From the NCBI GenBank assembly GCA_019309545.1, contig JAFDGA010000006.1, positions 31,797-95,796 of the forward strand: 64,000 nt of DNA, in the 5' to 3' direction. The translations under genes were made by a program, and so were the position numbers. The stretch comes from Deltaproteobacteria bacterium (GTDB lineage Bacteria; Desulfobacterota; Desulfobaccia; Desulfobaccales; Desulfobaccaceae). Below the pieces are notes generated by a model. The model was not told the DNA's origin. It made no database searches and saw nothing but the letters and a program-made list of their open reading frames with translations. How positions within the stretch are numbered: the stretch's first letter is position 1; the number at the start of each line of letters is the position of its first letter. Shown here one piece after another: positions 36,124 to 45,296 of the stretch.

Positions 36124-37348
36124 GGATTTCGACCTCCTTGATGGCTCGCACCGTGGCGCTGCGGATAATAAAGGTCAGGTTTTGAAATTGTAGGCGATCG
36201 CCGGCACGGGGAATATCGCCCAGTTGGTTGATTAGAAAACCGCCTAAAGTATCATAATTGCCGTGAGGTAAGCCAAGCCCCAGGGCCTCATTCAGTGCCT
36301 CAATCTCCATCCGGGCGTTGACCAGATAGACGCCCTCCCAGAGCTTTTGGAAGGGCGGCATTTCCTGGTCAAACTCATCTGCTATTTCACCGACGATCTC
36401 TTCCAACAGGTCCTCGATGGTGACGACGCCCACCGCGCCGCCGTATTCATCTACCACTATTGCCAGATGCTGGCCCATGCGCTGCATTTCGCCCAGTAAC
36501 TGGTCAACCCGTTTGATTTCCGGGACATACTCTACCCCCCGAATCAGGGGTTTGATGGCCCGGGAGGAAGGCTGTTCGCCCAGTAAATCAAAGCTATGCA
36601 ATACCCCGATAATATTATCAATGCGTTGACGATAGACCGGCAGTCGAGAAAAATGGGTGCGCTGGAACTCGGCCAGGGCCTGGGAAACCAGGAAGGTTTC
36701 GGGAATTGCCGCAACTTCAATCAAGGGGACCATGACCTCCTTGACGGTAATTTGACTGAAGTGCAGAATGCGGTGAATAATGGCCCGTTCCTCGCCTTTC
36801 AAGTCCACTTCGGGGCGGCTGACTTTAACCACCATTTGCAGTTCTTCCCGCGTAACAAAGGGAACCGGACTGGTTTGGGGAGCGCCGGTCAGGACCAGGA
36901 CAAACCGGCTAAGAGCCGCAAAGATCATGGTAATTGGATAGATCAGCCAGGAGACCACCAGGAGAATCGGGCTCAGACGTCGAGCCAGGCGATTAGGGCG
37001 CTGGCGGGCAATGGATTTGGGGGTGATCTCGGCCAGCAGCAGAATCAGGGGAGGCAGGGCCAGCATGGCAATTATTTCCCCCCGCCAACCCAGGTATTCG
37101 ATCAACAGCGCCGTCACCAGCACTGTATTGCCAATTTCGGCCAGATTCGCTCCCACCAGGGTGGTGGCAAAGAGCCGGTCGGGTTTGTTCAGTAACTTAA
37201 GGGCCAGGGCGGCCCCGGGCTGGCCTTTATCAGCCAGGTGCTGTAACCGACGCCGGTTGGCCGCCACCAGGGCAATCTCCGAACCGGAGAAAAAGGCCTC
37301 CAGCAGCAACAGCGGCACAAATATCACCAATACGGCCCAAACAATCAT
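36095..37348 (-). CDS. CNNM/CorC-like membrane protein with CBS pair (copy 1)
   Basis: A 417-residue member of the hemolysin/CNNM transporter family, associated with magnesium or cobalt efflux. Domain order: N-terminal DUF21 with three to four hydrophobic segments (about 1-150), CBS pair (about 195-320), and the C-terminal CorC_HlyC/transporter-associated domain (about 335-410). Motifs: FFSGSEIALVAANRRRL, AEITPKSIA, VVDEYGGAVGVVTIEDLLEEIVGEI. It is preceded by a second copy with ATGA overlap. Confidence 0.92.
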   Translation of the reverse strand: MIVWAVLVIFVPLLLLEAFFSGSEIALVAANRRRLQHLADKGQPGAALALKLLNKPDRLFATTLVGANLAEIGNTVLVTALLIEYLGWRGEIIAMLALPPLILLLAEITPKSIARQRPNRLARRLSPILLVVSWLIYPITMIFAALSRFVLVLTGAPQTSPVPFVTREELQMVVKVSRPEVDLKGEERAIIHRILHFSQITVKEVMVPLIEVAAIPETFLVSQALAEFQRTHFSRLPVYRQRIDNIIGVLHSFDLLGEQPSSRAIKPLIRGVEYVPEIKRVDQLLGEMQRMGQHLAIVVDEYGGAVGVVTIEDLLEEIVGEIADEFDQEMPPFQKLWEGVYLVNARMEIEALNEALGLGLPHGNYDTLGGFLINQLGDIPRAGDRLQFQNLTFIIRSATVRAIKEVEIHVKPPTPAS

Positions 37349-38604
37349 GGTTTTACCACAGATACCAGGATTTCAATAATCCTGGTGCCTTTCATGCGTA
37401 GGACTTCAAATTCCAGGCCATTGTAAGAGATGACGTCCCCTTCCCGGGGTAATTCCCCGAACAGGTTGAACACAAATCCTCCCATGGTATCAGATGGTTC
37501 AAGCGGCAGGTCTAAACCGGTGGTGTTATTGAATTCGGCCACCGGCAACCGACTCCTGACCAGATAGACCCCAGGTGCTAACTGATCCAAAAGCTTACCA
37601 GAACGCTGGAACTCGTCTTCGATTTCGCCGAACAACTCTTCCAGTAAATCTTCAACGGAAACCAACCCGGCCAGGCTGCCATATTCATCGACCACCAGAC
37701 AGAGGCGCAGTTTTTGAACCTGGAGTTCGCTCAACAGATCAAAGGCCCGCTTGTTTTCCGGGACATAATAAGGCGGCCGTAACAATTTTTTGATACAGGC
37801 CCGGTCGCATTGTTTGCCAGGGGAGAGGGCCAGCAGGTCCTTGGCATGCAGAATGCCCAGGATGTCCTCGCGATTTTGCCCATATATCGGGACCCGGGAA
37901 AACCTGGAGCGTTTAATGGCCTGAATCAGGTCGGCGGAGGGCAGATTAATTGGCAAGGAGAAGATATCGGTGCGGGGAACCATGATTTTTCCCACCGTGA
38001 TATCGCCGAAGGCCATTAGATTCAGGATAAACTCCCGCTCCAGGGGGGCGATCAATCCAGCTTCGTGACTCTCTTCCACCATACGCAGGAAATCTTCTTC
38101 TTTGACCAGGGTGACCTGGGTTTCCGGGCGGCATCCCAGGATGGTCATGAGGCTGCGGCTCAGCCGAAGGAGCACTACTCTAAAGGGGGTTAAAAGCGGC
38201 AAAACCACGGTTAGGGGTAAGGCGACCAACCGGGCCAAACGCTCCGGGTAGGTGAGGGCAATGGATTTGGGGATGATTTCCCCAAACAACAGCATGGCCG
38301 GAACTATTACCAGTAAAGCCAGCCATTTGCCCTGGGGGCCCCAGAGATCCAGAGCCAGGGAGGTAGCTAGCACCGAGGCCAGAATGTTTACGGTTTCATT
38401 GCCAATGATGATGGAAGTCAGCAACCGTTGCGGCCGAGACAACAGAGTCTCGATCAACCGGCCGCTGGGTTTGCTTTTTTCCTTGAGTTTAAGGCGAATC
38501 AGAGGGCTTAAGGAGAACAGCGAAGTTTCAGCGGTGGCAAAGAAACCATAAAAACCCAATAATATTCCTAGAGCAACCCATTTAAACCAGTGACCCGGTT
38601 CCAA
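37345..38604 (-). CDS. CNNM/CorC-like membrane protein with CBS pair (copy 2)
   Basis: A 419-residue paralog of the following gene. It has the same order DUF21, CBS pair and CorC_HlyC domain, with FFATAETSLFSLSPLIRLKLKEK, GEIIPKSIALTYPE and VVDEYGSLAGLVSVEDLLEELFGEI. Its stop overlaps the start of the next gene as ATGA. The two may form a heteromeric complex, as paralogous pairs of this family are common in Desulfobacterota. It is 20 bases from lon, so the block lon-CNNM-CNNM-larC is likely one transcript. Confidence 0.92.
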   Translation of the reverse strand: MEPGHWFKWVALGILLGFYGFFATAETSLFSLSPLIRLKLKEKSKPSGRLIETLLSRPQRLLTSIIIGNETVNILASVLATSLALDLWGPQGKWLALLVIVPAMLLFGEIIPKSIALTYPERLARLVALPLTVVLPLLTPFRVVLLRLSRSLMTILGCRPETQVTLVKEEDFLRMVEESHEAGLIAPLEREFILNLMAFGDITVGKIMVPRTDIFSLPINLPSADLIQAIKRSRFSRVPIYGQNREDILGILHAKDLLALSPGKQCDRACIKKLLRPPYYVPENKRAFDLLSELQVQKLRLCLVVDEYGSLAGLVSVEDLLEELFGEIEDEFQRSGKLLDQLAPGVYLVRSRLPVAEFNNTTGLDLPLEPSDTMGGFVFNLFGELPREGDVISYNGLEFEVLRMKGTRIIEILVSVVKP

Positions 38605-38624
38605 GGGAACTCCCTACTTTCCGG

Positions 38625-41072
38625 TTATGAAGGCACCGCTCCAGGACGGCGAGGCTTTGGACGGGTGGAAGGAGCCGGACGCTTGTAATCCTTGCTGAAG
38701 GGAGAGCAAGCCAGTGCCTCCTGAAGCACTTGGTCCATGTTATCGACCAGAACGAATTTAATGCGACGTTTAATGTTTTTGGGGATTTCCACCAGATCTT
38801 TTTTATTGGCCGCCGGGATAATTATTTTCTTGATCTGGGCCCGCAGCGCCGCCAGGGCCTTTTCTTTAAGGCCGCCGACGGGGAGGACCTTGCCTCGCAA
38901 GGTAATCTCGCCGGTCATGGCCACATCCTTTCTGACCGGAATTCGGGTCAGGGCCGAGATCAGCGCCGTCGCCATGGTGACCCCGGCGGAAGGACCATCT
39001 TTGGGGATGGCACCGGCCGGGACGTGCAAATGGATATCCAGCTTTTCGTAGAAATCTTCCTCCAGATTGAAAACCTCAGAACGGGCCCGGGCGTAACTTA
39101 GCGCCGCCTGGGCCGATTCCTTCATTACCTCCCCCAAGTGGCCGGTCAGTGTCAATTGCCCTTTGCCCTTCATCAGACTGGCTTCAATAAAGAGGGTCTC
39201 ACCCCCGAATTCAGTCCAGGCCAAGCCGATAGCTACCCCCACCTCATCTTTATCCTGCTCCGCCTCGGGCAGATACTGGGCCGGCCCTAAATACCGGTGG
39301 ATATTAGCCTTGGTAATGGTAAAGGGTCCCTGCTCACCTTCGGCAATACGTCGGGCCATTTTGCGGCACAGGCTGCCAATCTCCCGTTCCAGGTTGCGCA
39401 GACCGGCTTCCCGGGTATAACGGTTGATCAATTCCGCCAGCACCGCCGGAGAAATCTCCAAGTCCCAGGGGTTTAGGCCATTTTCCTTTAACTGGCGAGG
39501 TAACAGATATTTCTTGGCAATTTCCAGTTTTTCCTCTTCGGTATAGCCGGAAAGCCGCAGAATTTCCATCCGGTCTAACAGGGCAGAAGGAATGGGATCG
39601 ACCTGATTGGCGGTGGTGATGAACATCACCTTGGACAGATCAAAGGGCAGATTAAGATAGTGATCGCTAAAGGTCCGGTTCTGTTCCGGATCCAATACTT
39701 CCAGCAGCGCCGCCGCCGGATCGCCCCGGAAATCCTGGCCGATTTTATCAATTTCATCCATCATGAACACCGGGTTATTTGAGCCGGCATTTTTCAACCC
39801 CTGGATAATCCGCCCGGGCAGAGCGCCGATATAGGTCCGCCGGTGTCCCCGGATCTCGGCTTCGTCTCGGATGCCGCCCAGTGAAATACGAGTAAACTTC
39901 CGACCCAGGGCCCGGGCAATAGACTGCCCCAAGGAGGTCTTGCCAACCCCCGGAGGACCGACAAAACAGAGGATCGGCCCCTTCATCTTCTTATTGAGTT
40001 TGCGCACACTGAGATATTCCAGAATGCGATCCTTAATTTTGTCCAGATCATAGTGGTCGGCATCCAGGATGGCCTTGGCCTCTTTCAGATCCAGCTTATC
40101 GCGGGTGCTTTTGTTCCAAGGCAATTCCACCAGCCAATCCAGATAAGTGCGGACCATGGAGGTTTCGGCGGCGTCGGGATGCATCTGCTCCAGGCGGGAA
40201 AGCTGCTTTAAAGCCTCCTCTTCAGATTCGCGGGGCATCCGGGCCCGGATGATCTTTTGGCGATATTCCTCCAGTTCCTCGGCTCGTTCATCGATTTCGC
40301 CCAGCTCTTTTTTGATTGCCCGGAGTTGTTCTCGAAGAAAATATTCCCGTTGGGTGCGGTCAATCTCCTCTTTTGCCTCCGACTGGATTTTGGCCTGCAT
40401 GGTGGAGACTTCCAGTTCCCGCCGCAAGTAATCGTTAACCTTGATCAACCGGCGAATGGCATCGCCTTCCTCCAGGATGGCCTGGGATTCCGCGATCTTC
40501 AAATGGAGGTTGGAGGCTACCAGATCCGCCAGGCGGCCGGGATCCTCGATGGAATCCAGAACAGAGATCAGCTCGGGAGACAGGATCTCTTTGAGGGAGA
40601 GTATTTTCTCGCTCATTTCTCTAGCATTACGCATCAGCGCTTCGGCCTCGATGGAAATTTCGGTTACCGGGGTTTCGGTGAGCAGACCGACGGCTACTTC
40701 ATAATAGGGTTCTTCCTTCAAAAAGGAACGGATACGCGCCTTGTTCAGACCTTGGACCAGTATCTTGAGGCGGCCGTCAGGAAGTTTCAATACCCGCATG
40801 ATCAGGCTGACCGTACCTACCTGATAAATCTCCTCTGAGCTCGGCTGGTCAACCGCAGGATCCCGTTGGGTGGCTAAAAAGATAAAGCGCTCTTTGGCCA
40901 AGGCGGCCTCGATGGCCAGAACCGAGTTTTCCCGCCCCACAAAGAGAGGCAGAATCATTTGGGGAAAGACTACCACATCCCGGACTGCCAGCAAGGGCAT
41001 CTCTTCCGGAATGGCAATCTTGGATGATTCATCGTCTTCCGCATAACTCCAGATCTTTTTCTGTTCAGGCAT
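38625..41072 (-). CDS. lon: ATP-dependent protease Lon
   Basis: Degrades damaged and regulatory proteins. The 815 residues have an N-terminal substrate domain ([20 protein letters not shown]), the AAA+ module with Walker [15 protein letters not shown] near 372 and Walker [11 protein letters not shown], and the C-terminal serine-lysine dyad protease with catalytic Ser in [10 protein letters not shown] near 694 and Lys in [11 protein letters not shown] near 737. CAGGAG precedes the ATG. Upstream, TTGACG at 41145-41140 (minus) with a G/C-rich downstream part could be a promoter, but no good -10 is present and I see no heat-shock consensus. Confidence 0.97.
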   Translation of the reverse strand: MPEQKKIWSYAEDDESSKIAIPEEMPLLAVRDVVVFPQMILPLFVGRENSVLAIEAALAKERFIFLATQRDPAVDQPSSEEIYQVGTVSLIMRVLKLPDGRLKILVQGLNKARIRSFLKEEPYYEVAVGLLTETPVTEISIEAEALMRNAREMSEKILSLKEILSPELISVLDSIEDPGRLADLVASNLHLKIAESQAILEEGDAIRRLIKVNDYLRRELEVSTMQAKIQSEAKEEIDRTQREYFLREQLRAIKKELGEIDERAEELEEYRQKIIRARMPRESEEEALKQLSRLEQMHPDAAETSMVRTYLDWLVELPWNKSTRDKLDLKEAKAILDADHYDLDKIKDRILEYLSVRKLNKKMKGPILCFVGPPGVGKTSLGQSIARALGRKFTRISLGGIRDEAEIRGHRRTYIGALPGRIIQGLKNAGSNNPVFMMDEIDKIGQDFRGDPAAALLEVLDPEQNRTFSDHYLNLPFDLSKVMFITTANQVDPIPSALLDRMEILRLSGYTEEEKLEIAKKYLLPRQLKENGLNPWDLEISPAVLAELINRYTREAGLRNLEREIGSLCRKMARRIAEGEQGPFTITKANIHRYLGPAQYLPEAEQDKDEVGVAIGLAWTEFGGETLFIEASLMKGKGQLTLTGHLGEVMKESAQAALSYARARSEVFNLEEDFYEKLDIHLHVPAGAIPKDGPSAGVTMATALISALTRIPVRKDVAMTGEITLRGKVLPVGGLKEKALAALRAQIKKIIIPAANKKDLVEIPKNIKRRIKFVLVDNMDQVLQEALACSPFSKDYKRPAPSTRPKPRRPGAVPS

Positions 41073-41326
41073 TTTTTCTCCTGGGCAGACAGCCCTTATG
41101 TTAGCATGGTTACCAGGGGTAGCACAAAAACCGCCCTGACGTCAAGATTGAACTTTGGCGATGGCGACGTGGGGAACGACCTTACATCCGGCAAAACGGC
41201 GAGAACACCGCGTTTTGACTTGTCAAAAGCGCCATACTACCCTTGGTATTGGATTCTTAATTAGATTATAATAATTTTCTGCAACCAGGGCAATTGGGAG
41301 ACATGGCCGGCTGCCAGGAAACTGCC

Positions 41327-41356
41327 TTGAAAAAAGACCAATTTTTGGACTATAAT
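41327..41356 (+). promoter_or_regulatory. Promoter that predicts a leaderless transcript
   Basis: TTGAAA (41327-41332), 18-bp spacer, perfect TATAAT (41351-41356). The start point would be at 41363-41364, that is, on the ATG itself (41364). No Shine-Dalgarno sequence is found in the few bases between the -10 box and the ATG. Confidence 0.6.
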
Positions 41357-41363
41357 GAGTTAA

Positions 41364-42362
41364 ATGGACCTTATCACCGCACTTTTGGATCCTCAGGCCT
41401 ATCTCGAGCCGACCCAGCGGGTAGACCTGATTCAAACCCATATTTCACTGGTCTTTCTGACCGATCACCATGCCTACAAGGTAAAAAAAGCGGTGGATTT
41501 GGGTTTCCTCAATTTTACCACCCTGAGGCGACGCCATTATTTTCTTAATCAGGAATTGATTCTGAATCGCCGCCTGGCTCCGGAGATCTATCTGGAGGTC
41601 CTGCCGATAGTGGCCCGAGGTTCAGGAGTGCAAATCGGGGGCGAAGGCACACCTTTGGAATATGCCCTGAAAATGCGGCGTATGCCCCAGGAGCAGATGA
41701 TGGATGAGGTCGCCGCGCGCCACGAATTGACTTTCCAGACCATGGACCGCATTATTAACAAACTGGTACCATTTTACCAGCGAGCCGAAACCGGGCCGCG
41801 CATCAATAAATTCGGCGAATTAACGCTGATTGCCTATAATCATGAAGAAAATTTCGCCCGCACCGAAAAATATATCAGTTCGGTTCTGTCGCGGGAGGCC
41901 TTCAGCGACATCGTCGCTTATGCCTGGGGTTTCATGACCAGCCAGGAAGCGATCTTTGCAGAGCGGATCCGGCAAGGTCGGATCCGCGATTGTCACGGCG
42001 ACCTGCACATGAGAAATATCTGTCTGGCCAATGATATTTACATCTTTGATTGCATCGAATTTAACCCGCGTTTTCGCTACGGCGATATAGTTGCCGATAT
42101 TAGTTTTCTAGCTATGGATCTGGATTTCCATAGTTTTCGGGACCTGAGCGCTTATTTTATCCAGAATTTTGCCAACGCTGCAGATGATCCAGATATCCTG
42201 GGGTTGGTGAATTTTTATAAATGCTACCGGGCTTATATTAGAGGCAAGATCAATGCCTTTGCCGCCGAACAGCAGGAGCAGGAGCCCGTGGCCCGCCAGG
42301 CGGCTCAAGAGCTGGCCCGAACTTATTTTAACCTGGCCTGGAAATATGCCCGGAAAGGGTAG
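41364..42362 (+). CDS. Aminoglycoside-phosphotransferase-like kinase (front half of a split fusion protein)
   Basis: A 332-residue member of the COG2187 group of predicted phosphotransferases with an APH-type fold. The N-terminus (DLITALLDP...VDLIQTHISLVFL, YKVKKAVDLGFL) and the catalytic loop CHGDLHMRNICL near 212 followed by IFDCIEFNPRFRYGD near 228 (the DFG-equivalent) fit the family. In most relatives this domain is fused to a P-loop kinase. Here a TAG ends it at 42360-42362, and the next gene lies in the same frame after eight codons. The gene appears to start at its promoter without leader. Substrate unknown. Confidence 0.8.
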   Translation: MDLITALLDPQAYLEPTQRVDLIQTHISLVFLTDHHAYKVKKAVDLGFLNFTTLRRRHYFLNQELILNRRLAPEIYLEVLPIVARGSGVQIGGEGTPLEYALKMRRMPQEQMMDEVAARHELTFQTMDRIINKLVPFYQRAETGPRINKFGELTLIAYNHEENFARTEKYISSVLSREAFSDIVAYAWGFMTSQEAIFAERIRQGRIRDCHGDLHMRNICLANDIYIFDCIEFNPRFRYGDIVADISFLAMDLDFHSFRDLSAYFIQNFANAADDPDILGLVNFYKCYRAYIRGKINAFAAEQQEQEPVARQAAQELARTYFNLAWKYARKG

Positions 42363-42386
42363 GGGGTAAAAGCTCTGTTTATAATA

Positions 42387-42980
42387 GTGATTTTTGGGCT
42401 GATTGCAACCGGTAAGACCACTCTGGCTCAGACCCTGGGCCGCGAGCAAGGGTGGCCGGTGATTCATAGCGACGCGGTCCGCAAGACCCTGGCCGGGCTG
42501 GCGCCATCCACGCGAGTTGCCGAAGATTTTGGCAAGGGAATCTATTCTGCTGAGTTTTCCCGGCGTACCTATGAAGAAATGTTACGCCAGGCCCGCCAAT
42601 ACCTGGAAGCCGGGGCGCCGGTCATCCTGGACGGTTCTTTCAAGCGATCCCAAGATCGCCGGGCCGTCCGGAAGCTGGCTCAGGACCTGGGTGTCCATTT
42701 AGCATTTATCTACTGTACCTGTAATCCTACCGAAGTGCAGCATCGCCTGGCCCAGCGCCGGGAAAATCTCCAGGCCATTTCCAATGGCCGGCCCGAAATT
42801 TTAGCAGCACAACAACAGGATTTTGATATACTTGATGATCTGAAAGGCTGGCCGTTGCTGGAGCTGGATACCGGGCGGCCACCGGAGACAGTATTAAGAG
42901 AGGTAGAAGAGTTTCTGGAATCCCTTACCCATGCGAAAGGAGGCTGCGATGGAACGGGAGGAAATTATTGCCCGAGTTAA
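42387..42980 (+). CDS. P-loop kinase (back half of the split fusion protein)
   Basis: A 197-residue P-loop kinase of the COG0645/zeta-toxin-like group. Walker A is GLIATGKTTLAQTL at residues 4-17, followed by HSDAVRKTLAG and a Walker B/Lid pattern (VILDGSFKRSQDR). It is in the same frame as the preceding phosphotransferase gene, separated only by TAG and eight sense codons. Translated from GTG 42387 it would have a very short N-terminus before the P-loop; the nearest purine-rich stretch (AGGGGG at 42361-42366) is about 20 bases upstream, too far for a good start. Either re-initiation or TAG read-through would be needed. It overlaps the next gene by 32 bases. Confidence 0.78.
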   Translation: MIFGLIATGKTTLAQTLGREQGWPVIHSDAVRKTLAGLAPSTRVAEDFGKGIYSAEFSRRTYEEMLRQARQYLEAGAPVILDGSFKRSQDRRAVRKLAQDLGVHLAFIYCTCNPTEVQHRLAQRRENLQAISNGRPEILAAQQQDFDILDDLKGWPLLELDTGRPPETVLREVEEFLESLTHAKGGCDGTGGNYCPS

Positions 42981-43482
42981 AAAACGGGCCCGGGATAATT
43001 TCAAGACCGGGTTGAATTGCGCTGAATGTGTATTTGAGGCGGTATTGACCGAACTCTTTCCGGAGTTACCCCCCGAAACCCTCTCGATCGTCACTGGCTT
43101 CGGCGGTGGTTGCGGCTTATATGGCGATACCTGCGGGGCCTTATTGGGGGCCATGGCGGCCGTGGGTCTGGCCTATGGCCGTAAGGGTAAACCTGAAGGC
43201 GATCTGGCCCAGGCCAAGGCCGAACTATATGGCAAGCCGGGCCTGTACCGCGTTTTTAACCGTTTGCCCAATGAATTAAAGAGGCGGTATGGCTCCACCC
43301 TGTGCCGGGAGCTGACTCAGAAATGGCATAAAGAATGGCTCTGCCGGGAGCACGCCCTGCAGGTCAGGGAAATTATCGGCGAGATGGCAGAACTGGCGGC
43401 CGAAATGATTGTCCCCATCGACCTGGAGCGCTGGGGTTCCCAAATCTTAGGGGAAAACGTCGAAGGTATAAAGGAACAATAA
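42949..43482 (+). CDS. C-GCAxxG-C-C family redox protein
   Basis: A 177-residue soluble protein of the C_GCAxxG_C_C family. The hallmark is present: NCAECVFEAVL near residue 19, and GFGGGCGLYGDTCGALLGAMAAVG near 43-66, giving several cysteines that probably bind metal or act in redox. Function is unproven in general; the genes are widespread in anaerobes. ATG 42949 is preceded by AAGGAGG at five bases, an ideal ribosome site, so the longer open frame from 42931 is unlikely. It overlaps the kinase gene by 32 bases and lies 16 bases before trpS. Confidence 0.9.
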   Translation: MEREEIIARVKKRARDNFKTGLNCAECVFEAVLTELFPELPPETLSIVTGFGGGCGLYGDTCGALLGAMAAVGLAYGRKGKPEGDLAQAKAELYGKPGLYRVFNRLPNELKRRYGSTLCRELTQKWHKEWLCREHALQVREIIGEMAELAAEMIVPIDLERWGSQILGENVEGIKEQ

Positions 43483-43498
43483 ATAATTGGTTTAATCT

Positions 43499-44482
43499 AT
43501 GGCAAAGAAACGCATTCTAAGCGGTATGCGGCCTACCGGCAAGCTCCATCTGGGCAATCTGCACGGGGCCTTGGACAACTGGGTCAAGCTCCAGGACGAA
43601 TATGAGTGTTATTATTTTGTGGCCGATTGGCATGCCCTGACCACGGATTATGAGCAGACCGAAGGCATCCGGGAAAATGTCTGGGAGATGATCATCGATT
43701 GGCTGAGTGTGGGTCTGGACCCCCAAAAATCGACGCTGTTCGTGCAATCGGCCATCAAAGAACATGCCGAACTCTTTGTGCTGTTCAGCATGATTACACC
43801 CATCGCCTGGCTGGAGCGCAATCCCACTTATAAAGAGCAATTGCAGGAAATGTCTCAAAAGGACCTGCACATGTTCGGCTTTTTGGGGTACCCGGTCCTA
43901 CAGGCCGCTGATATTCTGATGTATAAAGCCCACGGCGTGCCCGTAGGGGTGGATCAGCTGCCGCATGTGGAGTTGACCCGCCAGATCGCCCGGCGCTTCA
44001 ATCATTTGTACGGCCAGGTCTTCCCGGAGCCGGAGACCATACTCACCGAGGTCCCCAAGCTTTTGGGCATTGATGGCCGCAAAATGAGTAAAAGTTATCA
44101 TAACTGTATCTACTTGAGCGATCCGCCGGAGGTGATCCGCCGCAAGGTCAGTATGATGGTCACAGATACCCTGCGGCCCCGCAAAAAAGACCCGGGCGAG
44201 CCGGACCGTTGTCTGGCCTTTCCCTACCACCGGCTGTATCTGTCCCCGGAAATCTTGAGTCGAATCGTGGCGGGGTGCCGGGCCGCTACCCTGGGCTGCG
44301 TGGATTGCAAAAAAATGCTGGCAGAGGCCCTGGTCGAGCGCCTGGCTCCCATCCAGGAGAGGCGGCACTATTATCTGGAATGGCCCGACGAGGTGCGTGC
44401 GGTTATCGACGACGGCAATGCCCGGGCCCGGGCGCAAGCCCAGCAAACCATGAGCGAGGTCCGGGAGGCCGTGAGGATTTAG
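43499..44482 (+). CDS. trpS: Tryptophanyl-tRNA synthetase
   Basis: Charges tRNA-Trp. The class I signatures are both visible in the 327 residues: HLGN (HIGH-type) at 17-20, in GMRPTGKLHLGNLHGA, and KMSKS near 197 in GIDGRKMSKSYHN. Length matches the bacterial enzyme. It follows the redox protein gene closely, so it is part of the plus-strand block 41364-47412. No T-box or other leader is apparent. Confidence 0.97.
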   Translation: MAKKRILSGMRPTGKLHLGNLHGALDNWVKLQDEYECYYFVADWHALTTDYEQTEGIRENVWEMIIDWLSVGLDPQKSTLFVQSAIKEHAELFVLFSMITPIAWLERNPTYKEQLQEMSQKDLHMFGFLGYPVLQAADILMYKAHGVPVGVDQLPHVELTRQIARRFNHLYGQVFPEPETILTEVPKLLGIDGRKMSKSYHNCIYLSDPPEVIRRKVSMMVTDTLRPRKKDPGEPDRCLAFPYHRLYLSPEILSRIVAGCRAATLGCVDCKKMLAEALVERLAPIQERRHYYLEWPDEVRAVIDDGNARARAQAQQTMSEVREAVRI

Positions 44483-44549
44483 TTTTGAGTTTCGAGTTAT
44501 TAGAAAAAAACTAAAAACATTGCCGACTCGAAACTTGAAACTCGAAACT
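44481..44549. repeat. Inverted repeat of an AGTTTCGAG-type element before the pseudouridine synthase
   Basis: AGTTTTGAGTTTCGAGTT (44481-44498) pairs with AACTTGAAACTCGAAACT (44532-44549) with two mismatches. It overlaps the trpS stop codon region and ends one base before the ATG at 44550. A single arm of the same kind recurs at 63492-63507. It may stop transcription of trpS or mask the start of the next gene. Confidence 0.55.
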
Positions 44550-45275
44550 ATGAAGGAACGCCTGCAGAAATTTCTCTCTCGGTCCGGGTTGGTGTCCCGG
44601 CGGCAGGGAGAAAAATTGATTCAGGCCGGACGAGTCATGGTTAATGGTCAGGTAGTGACCACTTTGGGTCTCAGGATCGACCCCGAGACCGACCAGGTCC
44701 GGGTGGATGGCCAGCCCGTGACCCATCCAGGGCAACGGCTCACAGTGATGCTTAACAAACCCGAAGGCTATGTCACTACCTTAAGCGATCCCCAGGGCCG
44801 TCGCCAGGTGACCGACCTGCTCGTTGGGCTGAATGAGCGACTCTATCCCGTCGGTCGGCTGGATTACGATGCCGCCGGTCTGCTGCTGCTCACCAATGAC
44901 GGGGAGTTGGCGCATCGCCTGATGCACCCCCGGTTCAAGGTGGCCAAGACCTATCGGCTGACGGTAGCCAGGGCCATGTCGCAAGCCGCGGTGCAACAAT
45001 TGGAATCCGGGGTTGAATTAGGGGGGCGAACCACTGCCCCGGCCTTGGTCCGGCTGCTTAAACTGCTCCCTGATCGCACAGTGTTGGAACTGACCGTCCG
45101 TGAGGGTCGTTACCACCAGGTGAAGCGCATGTGCGCCCGGGTGGGCCACCCGGTCCTGAAGCTGAAGCGGATCGCTTATGGCCCCCTGAAGTTGGGACGT
45201 CTGCCCGTCGGAGCCTACCGGGAGCTTAAGGCTGGTGAAGTGGCCCAACTCTGGAAAGTCAGCGGGCCTCCTTAA
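44550..45275 (+). CDS. rluB: 23S rRNA pseudouridine synthase, RluB type
   Basis: Converts a uridine of rRNA to pseudouridine. The 241 residues start with an S4 RNA-binding domain (RLQKFLSRSGLVSRRQGEKLIQ), and the catalytic Asp lies in VGRLDYDAAGLLLLTNDG near 113. The KTYRL and GRYHQVKRM segments are typical of the RsuA/RluB group. I chose ATG 44550 because it starts the S4 fold without the odd MPTRNLKLET extension from 44520, which would lie inside the inverted repeat. Confidence 0.92.
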   Translation: MKERLQKFLSRSGLVSRRQGEKLIQAGRVMVNGQVVTTLGLRIDPETDQVRVDGQPVTHPGQRLTVMLNKPEGYVTTLSDPQGRRQVTDLLVGLNERLYPVGRLDYDAAGLLLLTNDGELAHRLMHPRFKVAKTYRLTVARAMSQAAVQQLESGVELGGRTTAPALVRLLKLLPDRTVLELTVREGRYHQVKRMCARVGHPVLKLKRIAYGPLKLGRLPVGAYRELKAGEVAQLWKVSGPP

Positions 45276-45296
45276 CAGGTTAAAATCAATAATAAG

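Noticed and set aside
41140..41145. Heat-shock promoter for lon
   Set aside because: TTGACG is present, but the downstream part lacks a credible -10 or CCCCAT-type box at a suitable distance.
42360..42362. TAG as a pyrrolysine codon
   Set aside because: The host of a Pyl residue is usually a methylamine methyltransferase; nothing here suggests one, and the stop falls in a linker between two domains. Simple gene splitting is more likely.
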